From J038 sp034437535 (GTDB lineage Bacteria; Chloroflexota; Anaerolineae; Aggregatilineales; Phototrophicaceae), in NCBI GenBank assembly GCA_034437535.1, contig DAOTTZ010000187.1, positions 1 through 33,693 of the forward strand: DNA of 33,693 bases, read 5' to 3'. Of the stretch, positions 18,001 through 24,924 are shown one piece after another (the first letter of the stretch is position 1; the number at the start of each line of letters is the position of its first letter). The notes beneath the pieces were generated by a model. That model did no database searches and had not been told where the DNA came from. It worked only from the letters and a program-made list of their open reading frames with translations. Both the position numbers and the translations under genes were made by a program.

Positions 18001-19017
18001 CAGCCGAGCCTGGACGATGTGCCGGTGTTTTTCCAGCCGGATCCAGGTCAGGGCCTCATTGGTGAAGCGCGTGACGGCCCGTTCGTTATCGAAAAAACGA
18101 CCCTGGAAGCTCTTGATGGCGACGGGTTCGCGCTGTTCGTGGTCATAGCAAAGATAAACGACTCCCATCCCACCCCATAACACATCAGCGACTTCATAAC
18201 GGCTCTCAACGCGATCCCCCGCTTTGAACTCACTGGCCTGGGTGACAGGCTGGTGAACCACATGACTCTGTGACCCGGATTGGCCGCTCGTCTGGCTGTT
18301 GGCCTCTACAGAGGTCGCGTAGGTGTCGGTATCTTCGAGTTGTTCGGCTTCGGTCATGTGGGTTGATTTTTCGCGGACTTTCGACATGATCTCGTCGTCG
18401 AGGTCGGCATCGGCGACGGTCATCGAAATATCGCTAACAGCCATATCAAATTCTGACTCGCCGATGGTGCGGTCGTCATCATCTTCTAGCGGGCCGGTGT
18501 GCGCCCCACGCCCGGCATGTGGGCCGAGCATCTGACTGTGATACTGATCCAGGACGTCTTTAATCAACCGGCGGTGTTGTGCGCTGAGGGTGGGCCGGTC
18601 GGCTTCGTCTGTGGCACACCATAGAGCAACTGCTAGATTGCGGTTGTTTGGGTGACGGTTGGCTGTTTCCAGCACCCAGGTGATGTAGGCTTCGATGGCG
18701 CGTTGGGCTAACTTGCGGTCAACCGGATTTTCCGACCGTTCGACAGCGCGATCATAGGCGATTAGGGTTTTGCCAACGTAATAAATCAGCAGGCGATGCT
18801 CCGGGTTGATCGATTGCTCCGCGCAGAGATCCCCCAGGGCGAACAGGTCGTTGATGTCGTCGCGCCGTAAGGCCAGGCGGCCCAACCGGCTGATGACCCG
18901 GTTTGGATCTGCGGCGAAAGGATCGGTCTTATCTGTCTTCAGGCGGCGTTTGAGCAATTGCCGGGCCGTGTTATCGTCCGTCGGGAGCGGGTCGCGCCCG
19001 GTCTTCGGAATATCCAT
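14998..19017 (-). CDS. Hanks-type Ser/Thr protein kinase with 22 TPRs
   Basis: The 1339-residue product has four parts. An N-terminal helical region (1-165) is of unknown fold. A Glu/Asp/Ser-rich linker (175-265) follows. The kinase domain (about 270-555) has glycine loop LWGGMGVVY (280-288), AIK with Lys302, HRDLKPAN with Asp403, DFG at 421-423 and TAPYMSPEQ. The C-terminal array holds 22 consecutive 34-residue TPRs (576-1323) and a 16-residue tail. The first Gly of GxGxxG is replaced by Leu; other catalytic residues are intact. No membrane helix is seen, unlike PknB-type kinases, so it should be cytoplasmic, with the TPR superhelix as a scaffold. Its ATG overlaps the Clp stop by one base (TGATG) and its stop overlaps the FHA start. 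Confidence 0.92.
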   Translation of the reverse strand: MDIPKTGRDPLPTDDNTARQLLKRRLKTDKTDPFAADPNRVISRLGRLALRRDDINDLFALGDLCAEQSINPEHRLLIYYVGKTLIAYDRAVERSENPVDRKLAQRAIEAYITWVLETANRHPNNRNLAVALWCATDEADRPTLSAQHRRLIKDVLDQYHSQMLGPHAGRGAHTGPLEDDDDRTIGESEFDMAVSDISMTVADADLDDEIMSKVREKSTHMTEAEQLEDTDTYATSVEANSQTSGQSGSQSHVVHQPVTQASEFKAGDRVESRYEVADVLWGGMGVVYLCYDHEQREPVAIKSFQGRFFDNERAVTRFTNEALTWIRLEKHRHIVQARLVQNINGKPHIILEHITGPENMGADLRSWIDHSRMTLERTLEFALHIVLGMQHATRKVPGLVHRDLKPANILVTHEGIAKVTDFGLVRSVDTDEPLLIDAPLDDDHVNPSDRLTRVGAIVGTAPYMSPEQCQSNEVDIRSDIYAFGAVLYEMLTGERVFGARNFQAWMRAHINQQPHFDIRHQRAIPASLQSLVLACLEKNPNNRPTDWNAIVHELTQAYTETHGSAPVLEITGPELAARELMDKGYSLTALGRYDEALAAYDRAIALQPDYAWAWARKGRTLRLLERYNEALDCYDKSLSIQPDYAWAWNGKGIILERMNRVEEALECFETATEINPHDVWYWYNRADALQSLGRLSESIPLLERGLQIDPAHPNSWAKLGQLHRTMRNFTDAIKAYEQAIRLDPTYAWAHNGCGLAYKATGKPRDALLSFRRATRYQPSEVWHWYNLTDTLVEMGQYQEALQPAKEATRIDPTHAFSWSKLGQVLRYLRRYDEALEAYDEAIQLDPDSAWAVNGKGIVLEHVGNYSASLTCYQQAAELRPNDIWHWYNQGNVLVLMSRYEDALDPLHRATEINEKHARSWARLANAYRNLGQLIESLEASEKATDAAPNYAWAWNERGMTLEALGQYEQALEIYTYASQLAPNEPFYTYKQADTLMQLNRYQQAYDLIETALAYDDRNAQLWAQQGQVLRRLGKPEQALQRYTRAVELDPDNAWAWNGRGHTLSMLKQRDEAIYSFERAVELNPDDIWYRYNLADEMLSAGHIEDSLKTLDAVLKIDNHHAESWAKRGQALRKLKRHKDALDSFDLAVQLNPHYAWAWNGRGLTLKEMGRREQAAVSYERAAREDPGMIWYVINQIDILLDLGRQNEALTIIEDVLPRANHNAVLWARRGQILRRLTQHDEAIRSYDTALEIDPQYAWAWNGKGLCLSGLEHWEDALACYQTAIDTDPSDVWFWHNYGEALARLGRLSDAIEAFEHALTIDAEHQPTLDKLQNIREKLL
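15049..17190 (-). repeat. Seven tandem copies of a 306-bp (102-residue, three-TPR) unit in the kinase gene
   Basis: TPRs 2-22 cycle through three types: a SWAKLGQ-type start, a YAWAWNGKG-type start and a D(V/I)WYWYN-type start. The order is kept seven times without any length change, each TPR being exactly 34 residues. The copies differ clearly in sequence, so the array is old and held by selection rather than a recent slippage product. Last-copy drift is small; the third type is weakest in copies 4 and 6 (EPFYTYK, MIWYVIN). Confidence 0.9.
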
Positions 19018-21380
19018 CAGGTTGTGGCCTCTGTTCTAAATTCGATTTCGCCATCGGTTATATCGACGATGATATGATCGCCGGGTTGAAATTCTTCCGC
19101 GACGATGCGATGACTGATTGGCCGTGTCAACAGGCGTTCAATCGCCCGGCGCAGTGGACGTGCCCCGTTAATCGGATCATGGCCGTTGGTCAGCACCAGT
19201 TGTCGGGCCGCATCCGTCAAAGAGAGGGTGATCGTCTGTTCGTCCAGGCGTTCGTATAATTCCCCCAGTTGTAACTCTAGAATATCGCTCAAGGTGTCCA
19301 TCGTCAGCGGTTTGAACGTGATGACATCATCCAGCCGGTTGATAAACTCCGGACGGAAGAAACGCTTAAGATAGGTGGAATAATCCGGGGCTTCCTGGTC
19401 GGTACCGCTAAAGCCGATGGCCCGCCCGCCTTCTTCTGTGCCGATGTTGCTGGTCATGATAAAGATCGAATGCCGCGCATCAACCGTGCGCCCGTGTGCA
19501 TCGCTGATGCGCCCCTCGTCGAAGATTTGCAGGAAAATGTCGAACACCTCCGGCGCGGCTTTTTCCACTTCATCCAGCAAGACCACACTGTAAGGCCGGC
19601 GGCGCAGACCATCGGTGAGTTGGCCGCCCCGTTGCGCATCTTTGTATCCAGGGGGCGAGCCAATCAACCGGGCGACAGTATGCGAGTCATGGAATTCTGA
19701 CATATCCAACCGGAGCATCGCGTCTTCACTGCCGAAAAGATCATAGGCCAGGGCGCGTCCGAGTTCGGTCTTGCCGACGCCCGATGGCCCCAGGAACAAG
19801 AAGACACCGATGGGTCGATCCGGGTCGGCCAGGCCAGCCCGTGAGGTTTTAACAGCATCGGCGACGGCATGCACCGCTTGATCTTGCCCGATGACACGTT
19901 CTTTCAGGCTGGCTTCTAATTGTGCCAACCGCCGTTTTTCGTCAGTGGTCAAGTCTGTGACTGGAATGCCCGTCCACTCCGATAAGACAGCGGTGACATC
20001 GCTCACCTGCACATCATTGGGGGCTTCTTCTTCCAGGTCGGGGGTCACCGTGCGGATGATGACACGGGTGCAGGCTTCGTCTAGCAGATCCAGGGCCTTG
20101 TCGGGCAGACGGCGATCCGGCATATAGCGCACGCTCAATTTGACCGCCGCTTCGACTGTATTGGGCTTGATGACCACGCCATGATGTTCTTCCAGTTGGG
20201 TGCGTTGTTCGGTGACGATGGTGATGGCATCTTCCAGCGGTGGCTCTTCGATGTCGATAGTGCGAAAGCGGCGATCAAGCGCGGGATCACTGGCGATGGC
20301 CCGCCGGTATTCTTCGTGAGTGGTTGCGCCGATGCACCGGATCTCGCCGCGTGCCAGGGCCGGCTTTAAGATGTTGGCGGCATCCAGGTTGCTGTCGATG
20401 GTATCCCCGGCCCCAACAATGGTATGGACTTCATCAATGAATAAGATGCAATTCGCGGCGGATTTAATTTCCTCCACGATGCCGATCAGTCTTTCTTCGA
20501 ATTGCCCGCGCAGGCTGGTGCCGGCGACCAGCGTGCCGATCTCGATCTGAATGATCCGCATGCTCTGGAGTGAAGCTGGGGCGGTGCCTTCATAGATCTT
20601 ATAGGCCAACCCTTCGATGACAGCGGTCTTGCCCACTCCGGCATCACCCAGGAGTAGCGGATTGTTCTTTTTGCTACGGGCCAGGGTGCGGGCGACGGCT
20701 CGCATCTCACTATCACGGGCAAAGGCCGGGGTGAGCTTGCCCTCTGCCGCCTGTTGGATCAAATCACGTCCATAGCGATCCAGCAGAGGCGTGGGGGTGT
20801 TGCGGTCAGAATCTGAGTCAAAGTTAAAGAGTGAGCGTGAGGAACGACCCAGGTCGAAGTCACTATCATCATCGGCGAACGGGTCGTCATCCCCAAATAT
20901 ATCATCATCTTCAAACAGATTGAACTCGTCGTGCTCTTCTGCGATCAAGATCTGTAACCAGTGGTTGAGGTCAAACCCGAGGTCAATTAGTTTTCGCATG
21001 GGTACGCCTTCGCCCTCTTGCATCAGGGCCATCAAGACTTGCTCCTCAGTGATCTCGCCGCTTTCTTCGTCATTCGTCAGTAGAATCGCCAGCGAAAGCA
21101 CCATTTCGGTGCGTGGCGTCATCGGCAAGACTTGCACCTGCGGCCCATCCCCGCTACCAACTTCACGGCGGATGGCATTGCGTACTTCACGCGGGTTGAG
21201 ATCTGCCCGGCGTAATAGACGTGCAGTCGGCCCCTGCTCGTTTCGTGTGCATGCCATAAACAAGTGCTCTGTACCGATGTAATTATGACCGAGCTTACGG
21301 GCTTCATCTGCGGCGGCCCGTAGAATATTACCACAGCGTTCTCGAATCTCTTTTTCAGGTATATCAGGTGAAGGTGTCAT
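19017..21380 (-). CDS. clpC: ClpC-like AAA+ unfoldase lacking the M domain
   Basis: The 787-residue Hsp100 protein has a Clp N domain (about 8-145, ARKLGHNYIGTEHLF) and a very acidic linker (149-192). NBD1 has Walker A GDAGVGKT (245-252) and Walker B ILFIDE (312-317). NBD2 has Walker A GPSGVGKT (531-538), Walker B VVLLDE (599-604) and sensor-2 GARPLRR (739-745). An IGF tripeptide (655-657) sits where ClpP-docking loops occur. Between NBD1 and NBD2 (441-465) there is only a short segment where ClpC has its coiled-coil M domain. ATG at 21380 is chosen; an in-frame GTG lies two codons earlier. It is the first gene of the kinase-FHA-hydrolase operon. It may work with ClpP as an unfoldase, or alone as a remodeller. 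The symbol is family-level. Confidence 0.85.
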   Translation of the reverse strand: MTPSPDIPEKEIRERCGNILRAAADEARKLGHNYIGTEHLFMACTRNEQGPTARLLRRADLNPREVRNAIRREVGSGDGPQVQVLPMTPRTEMVLSLAILLTNDEESGEITEEQVLMALMQEGEGVPMRKLIDLGFDLNHWLQILIAEEHDEFNLFEDDDIFGDDDPFADDDSDFDLGRSSRSLFNFDSDSDRNTPTPLLDRYGRDLIQQAAEGKLTPAFARDSEMRAVARTLARSKKNNPLLLGDAGVGKTAVIEGLAYKIYEGTAPASLQSMRIIQIEIGTLVAGTSLRGQFEERLIGIVEEIKSAANCILFIDEVHTIVGAGDTIDSNLDAANILKPALARGEIRCIGATTHEEYRRAIASDPALDRRFRTIDIEEPPLEDAITIVTEQRTQLEEHHGVVIKPNTVEAAVKLSVRYMPDRRLPDKALDLLDEACTRVIIRTVTPDLEEEAPNDVQVSDVTAVLSEWTGIPVTDLTTDEKRRLAQLEASLKERVIGQDQAVHAVADAVKTSRAGLADPDRPIGVFLFLGPSGVGKTELGRALAYDLFGSEDAMLRLDMSEFHDSHTVARLIGSPPGYKDAQRGGQLTDGLRRRPYSVVLLDEVEKAAPEVFDIFLQIFDEGRISDAHGRTVDARHSIFIMTSNIGTEEGGRAIGFSGTDQEAPDYSTYLKRFFRPEFINRLDDVITFKPLTMDTLSDILELQLGELYERLDEQTITLSLTDAARQLVLTNGHDPINGARPLRRAIERLLTRPISHRIVAEEFQPGDHIIVDITDGEIEFRTEATT

Positions 21381-21412
21381 AATCACAAACCAAATTTTCG
21401 AAATCGCTATAG

Positions 21413-21440
21413 AGTATAACGCAAATTGGCAAACTTTTAA
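21413..21440 (-). promoter_or_regulatory. Candidate promoter of the Clp-kinase-FHA operon
   Basis: On the minus strand TTAAAA (21440-21435) is followed by a 16-base spacer and TATACT (21418-21413; five of six). Transcription would begin near 21406, about 26 bases before the ATG. The divergent kinase promoter lies some 50 bases away, so one regulator could act on both. Confidence 0.45.
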
Positions 21441-21491
21441 CGTAGAGGTGAAAATTTGTAGAACAGTCTAAGCGAATCGGCAGAGTAGCGT

Positions 21492-21497
21492 TATAAT
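21492..21497 (+). promoter_or_regulatory. Consensus TATAAT -10 box for the membrane kinase gene
   Basis: A perfect TATAAT lies 43 bases before the ATG at 21541. The hexamer at the right distance upstream (TAAGCG) is a poor -35, so either an activator or an alternative sigma may be used. It sits in the 160-base divergent gap with the Clp operon. Confidence 0.45.
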
Positions 21498-21540
21498 AGC
21501 GTATCGACTATTGATTAAATGCCCGAAATCGAGAAACTTT

Positions 21541-23424
21541 ATGTCCAGTCATGATCCGCTCATCGGCCAAAAACTCGGCGACTATGTGATACAAGAAATG
21601 CTTGGCAAAGGCGGCATGGCGCGCGTCTATAAAGGGTATGACGAACGGCTTGATCGCTATGCGGCGGTTAAGGTGATCGAACCGAACTTGATCGCCAGTG
21701 AAGACGATGAAGAATACCGCGAGCGGTTTCTTAAAGAAGCACGCGCCATCGCCCGGCTCAACCACCCGCGTGTGGTTGGGGTGTTTCAGTTCGGGCAGTT
21801 GGAAAACCTGTACTATATGGCCATGGTCTTCGTCGAAGGGCGTGACCTGCGTGAGATCATCAAGGAAAATCTCAAGGCCAAGCGTCAACTTTCTCACGCG
21901 CAAATCTTGCGGATCGTGCGGGATGTGGCCGAAGCCCTGGATTATGCACACGAGCAGAGTGTAATCCATCGCGATGTCAAGCCGTCTAACATCATGGTCA
22001 CGGTGGATGGACACGCCGTTTTGACGGATTTCGGCCTGGCCCTCAACGCACAAGAAGGCACCATCGGCAATACCTTTGGCAGTGTGCATTACATCGCACC
22101 AGAGCAAGCGGTATCCTCCGCGCAATCCGTCCCGCAGAGTGATTTATATTCCCTGGGTATTGTGTTGTACGAGATGTTGACCGGGCGCGTGCCTTTCGAA
22201 GATGTCTCCGCGATGAGTGTAGCCCTCAAGCATATTAGTGATCCACCCCCGCCACCCAGTAGCATTGATCCCAACATCGCCCCGCAGATCGAAGATGTGA
22301 TTATCAAGGTGTTGGATAAAGAACCGACTCGCCGTTATAAATCAGGCCGGGCTTTCATCCATGCGCTGGATAGCGCGTTTGCGGCCAGTGACGAAGAGAC
22401 GCATGATGTCGATATTGCTAATCCGTTGTGGGATGAGCCAACCCCCTTCACCAACCAGGCCCCAACAACTGCCGATCCGCCGGTGGAGGAGCCTGTTCAA
22501 GCGGTTGAAAACGAACCATCCATTGTGATGCGGTCTTTGGATGCTGTCACTCGTCCGGGTGGGGACGACACAACGACCGAATTACCAGCGACGATACATG
22601 GCACCGGCCAGCGTGGTGATGGTGGGCGCGGTCGCCGCCGCACGATGATGCTGTGGGGCGGATTGATACTCTTATTTTTGGTTCTGGCCGGTGGTGGATT
22701 ACTGGTGTCTGGCGTCCTGGACGGTGAAGAAGATGACCTGGCACCGATTGAACGCACCGAAGACCCGGCGACCCAGGTTGCGGCGGGCCAGGGCCAACCG
22801 ACAGAGACCGATCCACCCACTGCGACGGCAGAACCGACCAACCAGCTTGAGACCCGCGCCGTCACCTTGGCGGCGACGGAAACGGACATGCCAACTGCAA
22901 CCGATGAGCCGCCTTCAGAAACACCGGAGGAATCAGAAGAAAGTGACGGTACATCAACGGCGGACATGCCGGATGCCACCGCCGCACCGACCTCCACACC
23001 GGCCATCAACGCGACCACCGAAGATGATGCGTCACTCTTGCTTTATTATGATTGGCGTCAGTTGGTGATTTATAATCGCACAGTCGGCAATACCCGTTAT
23101 GATGTGCGTAGTCTCTCCTTCCGAGATCCAGCTAGTGGTGAGAGTTTCGACGCGGCGGACTGGGAATATCGCGGTGCCCGCTGGAATATACGCCCGCAGT
23201 TAGATTGCTTCCAGATCTTAGATGCATCGTTCGTCCAATTGACCACGCCGACCTTCTGCCCGATCTTACAAGCCTTTGAGCGCACCCGTGAGCCGTTCTG
23301 GAATGCTTCCGCCGCTGGTGGAACATTCGAGGTCTTATGGGAAGATGAAGTCATCACGACCTGTCCGATCATCCGCGCTCGTTCAGAAGCAGAGGTTCGT
23401 TGTCTGGTTAACTTCCCGGAGTAA
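21541..23424 (+). CDS. Membrane-anchored PknB-like Ser/Thr protein kinase
   Basis: The 627-residue product has a complete kinase domain (about 15-280): LGKGGMARVY (21-30), AAVKV with Lys44, HRDVKPSN with Asp145, DFG (163-165), FGSVHYIAPEQA and a DLYSLGIVLYEMLTG helix. A Pro/Thr-rich juxtamembrane linker (285-365) follows, then one membrane helix (about 369-391, preceded by RGRRR), then a Thr/Pro/Glu-rich outer stalk (395-500). An outer domain of about 120 residues carries four cysteines (DCF, FCP, TCP, RCL) and may hold disulfides. It does not look like PASTA and I do not recognise it; it could sense an external signal. ATG at 21541 fits the kinase start; an in-frame TTG at 21511 is less likely. 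Divergent from the Clp operon. Confidence 0.9.
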   Translation: MSSHDPLIGQKLGDYVIQEMLGKGGMARVYKGYDERLDRYAAVKVIEPNLIASEDDEEYRERFLKEARAIARLNHPRVVGVFQFGQLENLYYMAMVFVEGRDLREIIKENLKAKRQLSHAQILRIVRDVAEALDYAHEQSVIHRDVKPSNIMVTVDGHAVLTDFGLALNAQEGTIGNTFGSVHYIAPEQAVSSAQSVPQSDLYSLGIVLYEMLTGRVPFEDVSAMSVALKHISDPPPPPSSIDPNIAPQIEDVIIKVLDKEPTRRYKSGRAFIHALDSAFAASDEETHDVDIANPLWDEPTPFTNQAPTTADPPVEEPVQAVENEPSIVMRSLDAVTRPGGDDTTTELPATIHGTGQRGDGGRGRRRTMMLWGGLILLFLVLAGGGLLVSGVLDGEEDDLAPIERTEDPATQVAAGQGQPTETDPPTATAEPTNQLETRAVTLAATETDMPTATDEPPSETPEESEESDGTSTADMPDATAAPTSTPAINATTEDDASLLLYYDWRQLVIYNRTVGNTRYDVRSLSFRDPASGESFDAADWEYRGARWNIRPQLDCFQILDASFVQLTTPTFCPILQAFERTREPFWNASAAGGTFEVLWEDEVITTCPIIRARSEAEVRCLVNFPE

Positions 23425-24661
23425 TCAACGGAGCCGTTGGGATTTGTGTATTCGGTGTGCCTGATGGTGTGCTGGCAAGCAGTAGAATCGCCCCCAAAAC
23501 AAGCAACGCGATGAGGATACCGGCCAGCAACATCAGCCGGTTGCCCTCAGTCCCCGGTGTTGGGTCATCTAACCGCGCATTCTCTAACATCCACTTTTGT
23601 AACATGCCGGAAGCAACCCGCAGACCTTGAGTCGTATCACCGATGATTAACTCATGATATTGCAACCCACGCACTGTCGCCCGGATTGTCACCGGGTCGA
23701 GCGGATAATCAGTCTCCACCAACCAGGTCTCAATCGTCTCGATAGTTACCGGGCGCAGGGGGTGATCGTAAAGCCGACTGCTGACCGCTGTTAGCACCAA
23801 TCGCTCATCTAACGAAAGTTGGCTCCAGCGTGTGTGGAAAGTCGCTTGCTTGTCGTCGTAAACGGCGGAGACCGCCGCCTTAACCTGAGTAGTGGTCAAC
23901 CGTTGGCCGCGTTCTTCGTAAAGATGATACCCAAAACGATTGATGAGATCGGGCTGGCCGCCGCTCAAGCGGTGTAGGTGTTGGGCCGCGTCATCTTCCA
24001 GGTGAATACCGGCCTGGCGGAAGACCTGGGCGCAGGTGGGGGCATCCAGGTTGGTGAGCCGGAGGGCTTGCTTGGGTTCGAATAACGGTCGGAAGGCTGT
24101 CAGGTTATCTTCGACGGCTTCATCCAATGTGAGAGCCAGCGTCAGGTTTTCGCCCCGTAATTGATGCAGGTAGGGCAGGCTGGCACTATCCAAGACCGCG
24201 TCCTGATCCATCTGGAGCAATTTCTCAGCATCGTCGATCAACAAGAGTAAGCGACGATTGCGCCGGATGACGCGAAACACCGCTGGTAAAAAATCCTCCG
24301 CATACCAGGTCTTCAGCCGGTCAACATCGGCCTGGGCGGGCCGTTCCGCACTGGTTACGGTCATTTGATGTGCTTCCAGCGTGTTGAGGGTGGTGTTGAT
24401 TAACGCTTGCATCCAGTCCATCTCGTGCGTCAGGTGGAAGGTGGCAAGGGGTAGATAGATGCTCACATAAGTTTTGGTCGGTGGGCCGGTAAATTGCCGG
24501 AGCAGGGCCGTCTTGCCGATGGCGGCCCGTCCGTAGAAGGCCGGGACTGGCGTGTTGAGCGGATCTGCCAGATGTTGGTTAATCCGCCCGACCGCACGCT
24601 CACGCCCGGCAAATGGCTGGTAAAAATTACGCGCATCGAACGGGTTGGGGTATGTATCCAT
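23408..24661 (-). CDS. P-loop ATPase (Orc1/Cdc6-like AAA) with C-terminal membrane anchor
   Basis: The 417-residue protein begins with the NPF-x(n)-F-x-GRE start seen in AAA ATPases of the archaeal/STAND type (YPNPFDARNFYQPFAGRER). It has Walker A GRAAIGKT (44-51) and a Walker B-like LLLLIDDAEKLL, then SGGQPDLINRFGYHLY (lid) and a winged-helix-like region (about 260-360). A single hydrophobic helix (376-397) precedes a 20-residue Thr/Pro tail, so the ATPase would face the cytoplasm and be tail-anchored. Such proteins often act as signalling switches; the partner is unknown. Its last 17 bases overlap the end of the membrane kinase gene on the other strand, which suggests a linked history and possible antisense effects. 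Confidence 0.75.
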   Translation of the reverse strand: MDTYPNPFDARNFYQPFAGRERAVGRINQHLADPLNTPVPAFYGRAAIGKTALLRQFTGPPTKTYVSIYLPLATFHLTHEMDWMQALINTTLNTLEAHQMTVTSAERPAQADVDRLKTWYAEDFLPAVFRVIRRNRRLLLLIDDAEKLLQMDQDAVLDSASLPYLHQLRGENLTLALTLDEAVEDNLTAFRPLFEPKQALRLTNLDAPTCAQVFRQAGIHLEDDAAQHLHRLSGGQPDLINRFGYHLYEERGQRLTTTQVKAAVSAVYDDKQATFHTRWSQLSLDERLVLTAVSSRLYDHPLRPVTIETIETWLVETDYPLDPVTIRATVRGLQYHELIIGDTTQGLRVASGMLQKWMLENARLDDPTPGTEGNRLMLLAGILIALLVLGAILLLASTPSGTPNTQIPTAPLITPGS

Positions 24662-24709
24662 TGTAACGTCTCGATTATGGCACTGTGTTCAATGGATTGT
24701 ACCGAGAAA

Positions 24710-24811
24710 TTAGTCATCCCGCTTGTGCAGGTAACCGGCGTAGATCGGCATAACCCCCATGATGATGATCGTCACGATGATAAAAATTGCCGCTAACAGG
24801 TTAAAAATCAT
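24710..24811 (-). CDS. Small membrane protein, 33 residues
   Basis: A short ORF begins at ATG 24811 and ends at TAA 24710. Its ribosome site is GGAG, eight bases before the start. The product starts MIFNLLAAIFIIVTIIIMGV, a single membrane helix at about 3-24, then a short soluble end PIYAGYLHKRDD. The composition (helix with Ile/Val stretch and charged C terminus) is typical of real small membrane proteins. The gene lies just upstream of, and on the same strand as, the anchored ATPase, separated by 48 bases, so the two may be co-transcribed and interact. No family is recognised. An earlier ATG at 24815 is out of frame and stops after four codons. Confidence 0.6.
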   Translation of the reverse strand: MIFNLLAAIFIIVTIIIMGVMPIYAGYLHKRDD

Positions 24812-24842
24812 GCATCTTTCTCCGTTTTGCTGTCTCTGCTTG

Positions 24843-24858
24843 GTGAGACGAATCTCAC
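24843..24858. promoter_or_regulatory. Perfect dyad in a divergent gap (candidate operator)
   Basis: GTGAGA-CGAA-TCTCAC is a perfect 6-bp inverted repeat with a 4-base centre, placed between the small membrane protein (minus) and the P-loop kinase (plus). A TATAAT for the plus-strand gene is at 24883-24888, so the dyad falls in its upstream promoter region. It could be a protein site; function is unproven. Confidence 0.35.
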
Positions 24859-24924
24859 ATGCATATGGTTCCAAAAGCACGCTATAATGGGGCGGATTTC
24901 ATCGGAAGAGACGAGGGAAGCGAC

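Noticed and set aside
13766..21380. Type VI secretion locus
   Set aside because: Kinase, FHA and Clp resemble its regulatory genes, but no sheath, tube, baseplate or membrane-complex gene is present.
21508..22125. Open frame of 205 codons antisense to the membrane kinase
   Set aside because: It is the mirror of a conserved kinase domain; no family features or start signals.
23426..23439. Terminator after the membrane kinase
   Set aside because: CAACG/CGTTG is a 5-bp stem inside the opposite gene and lacks a T run.
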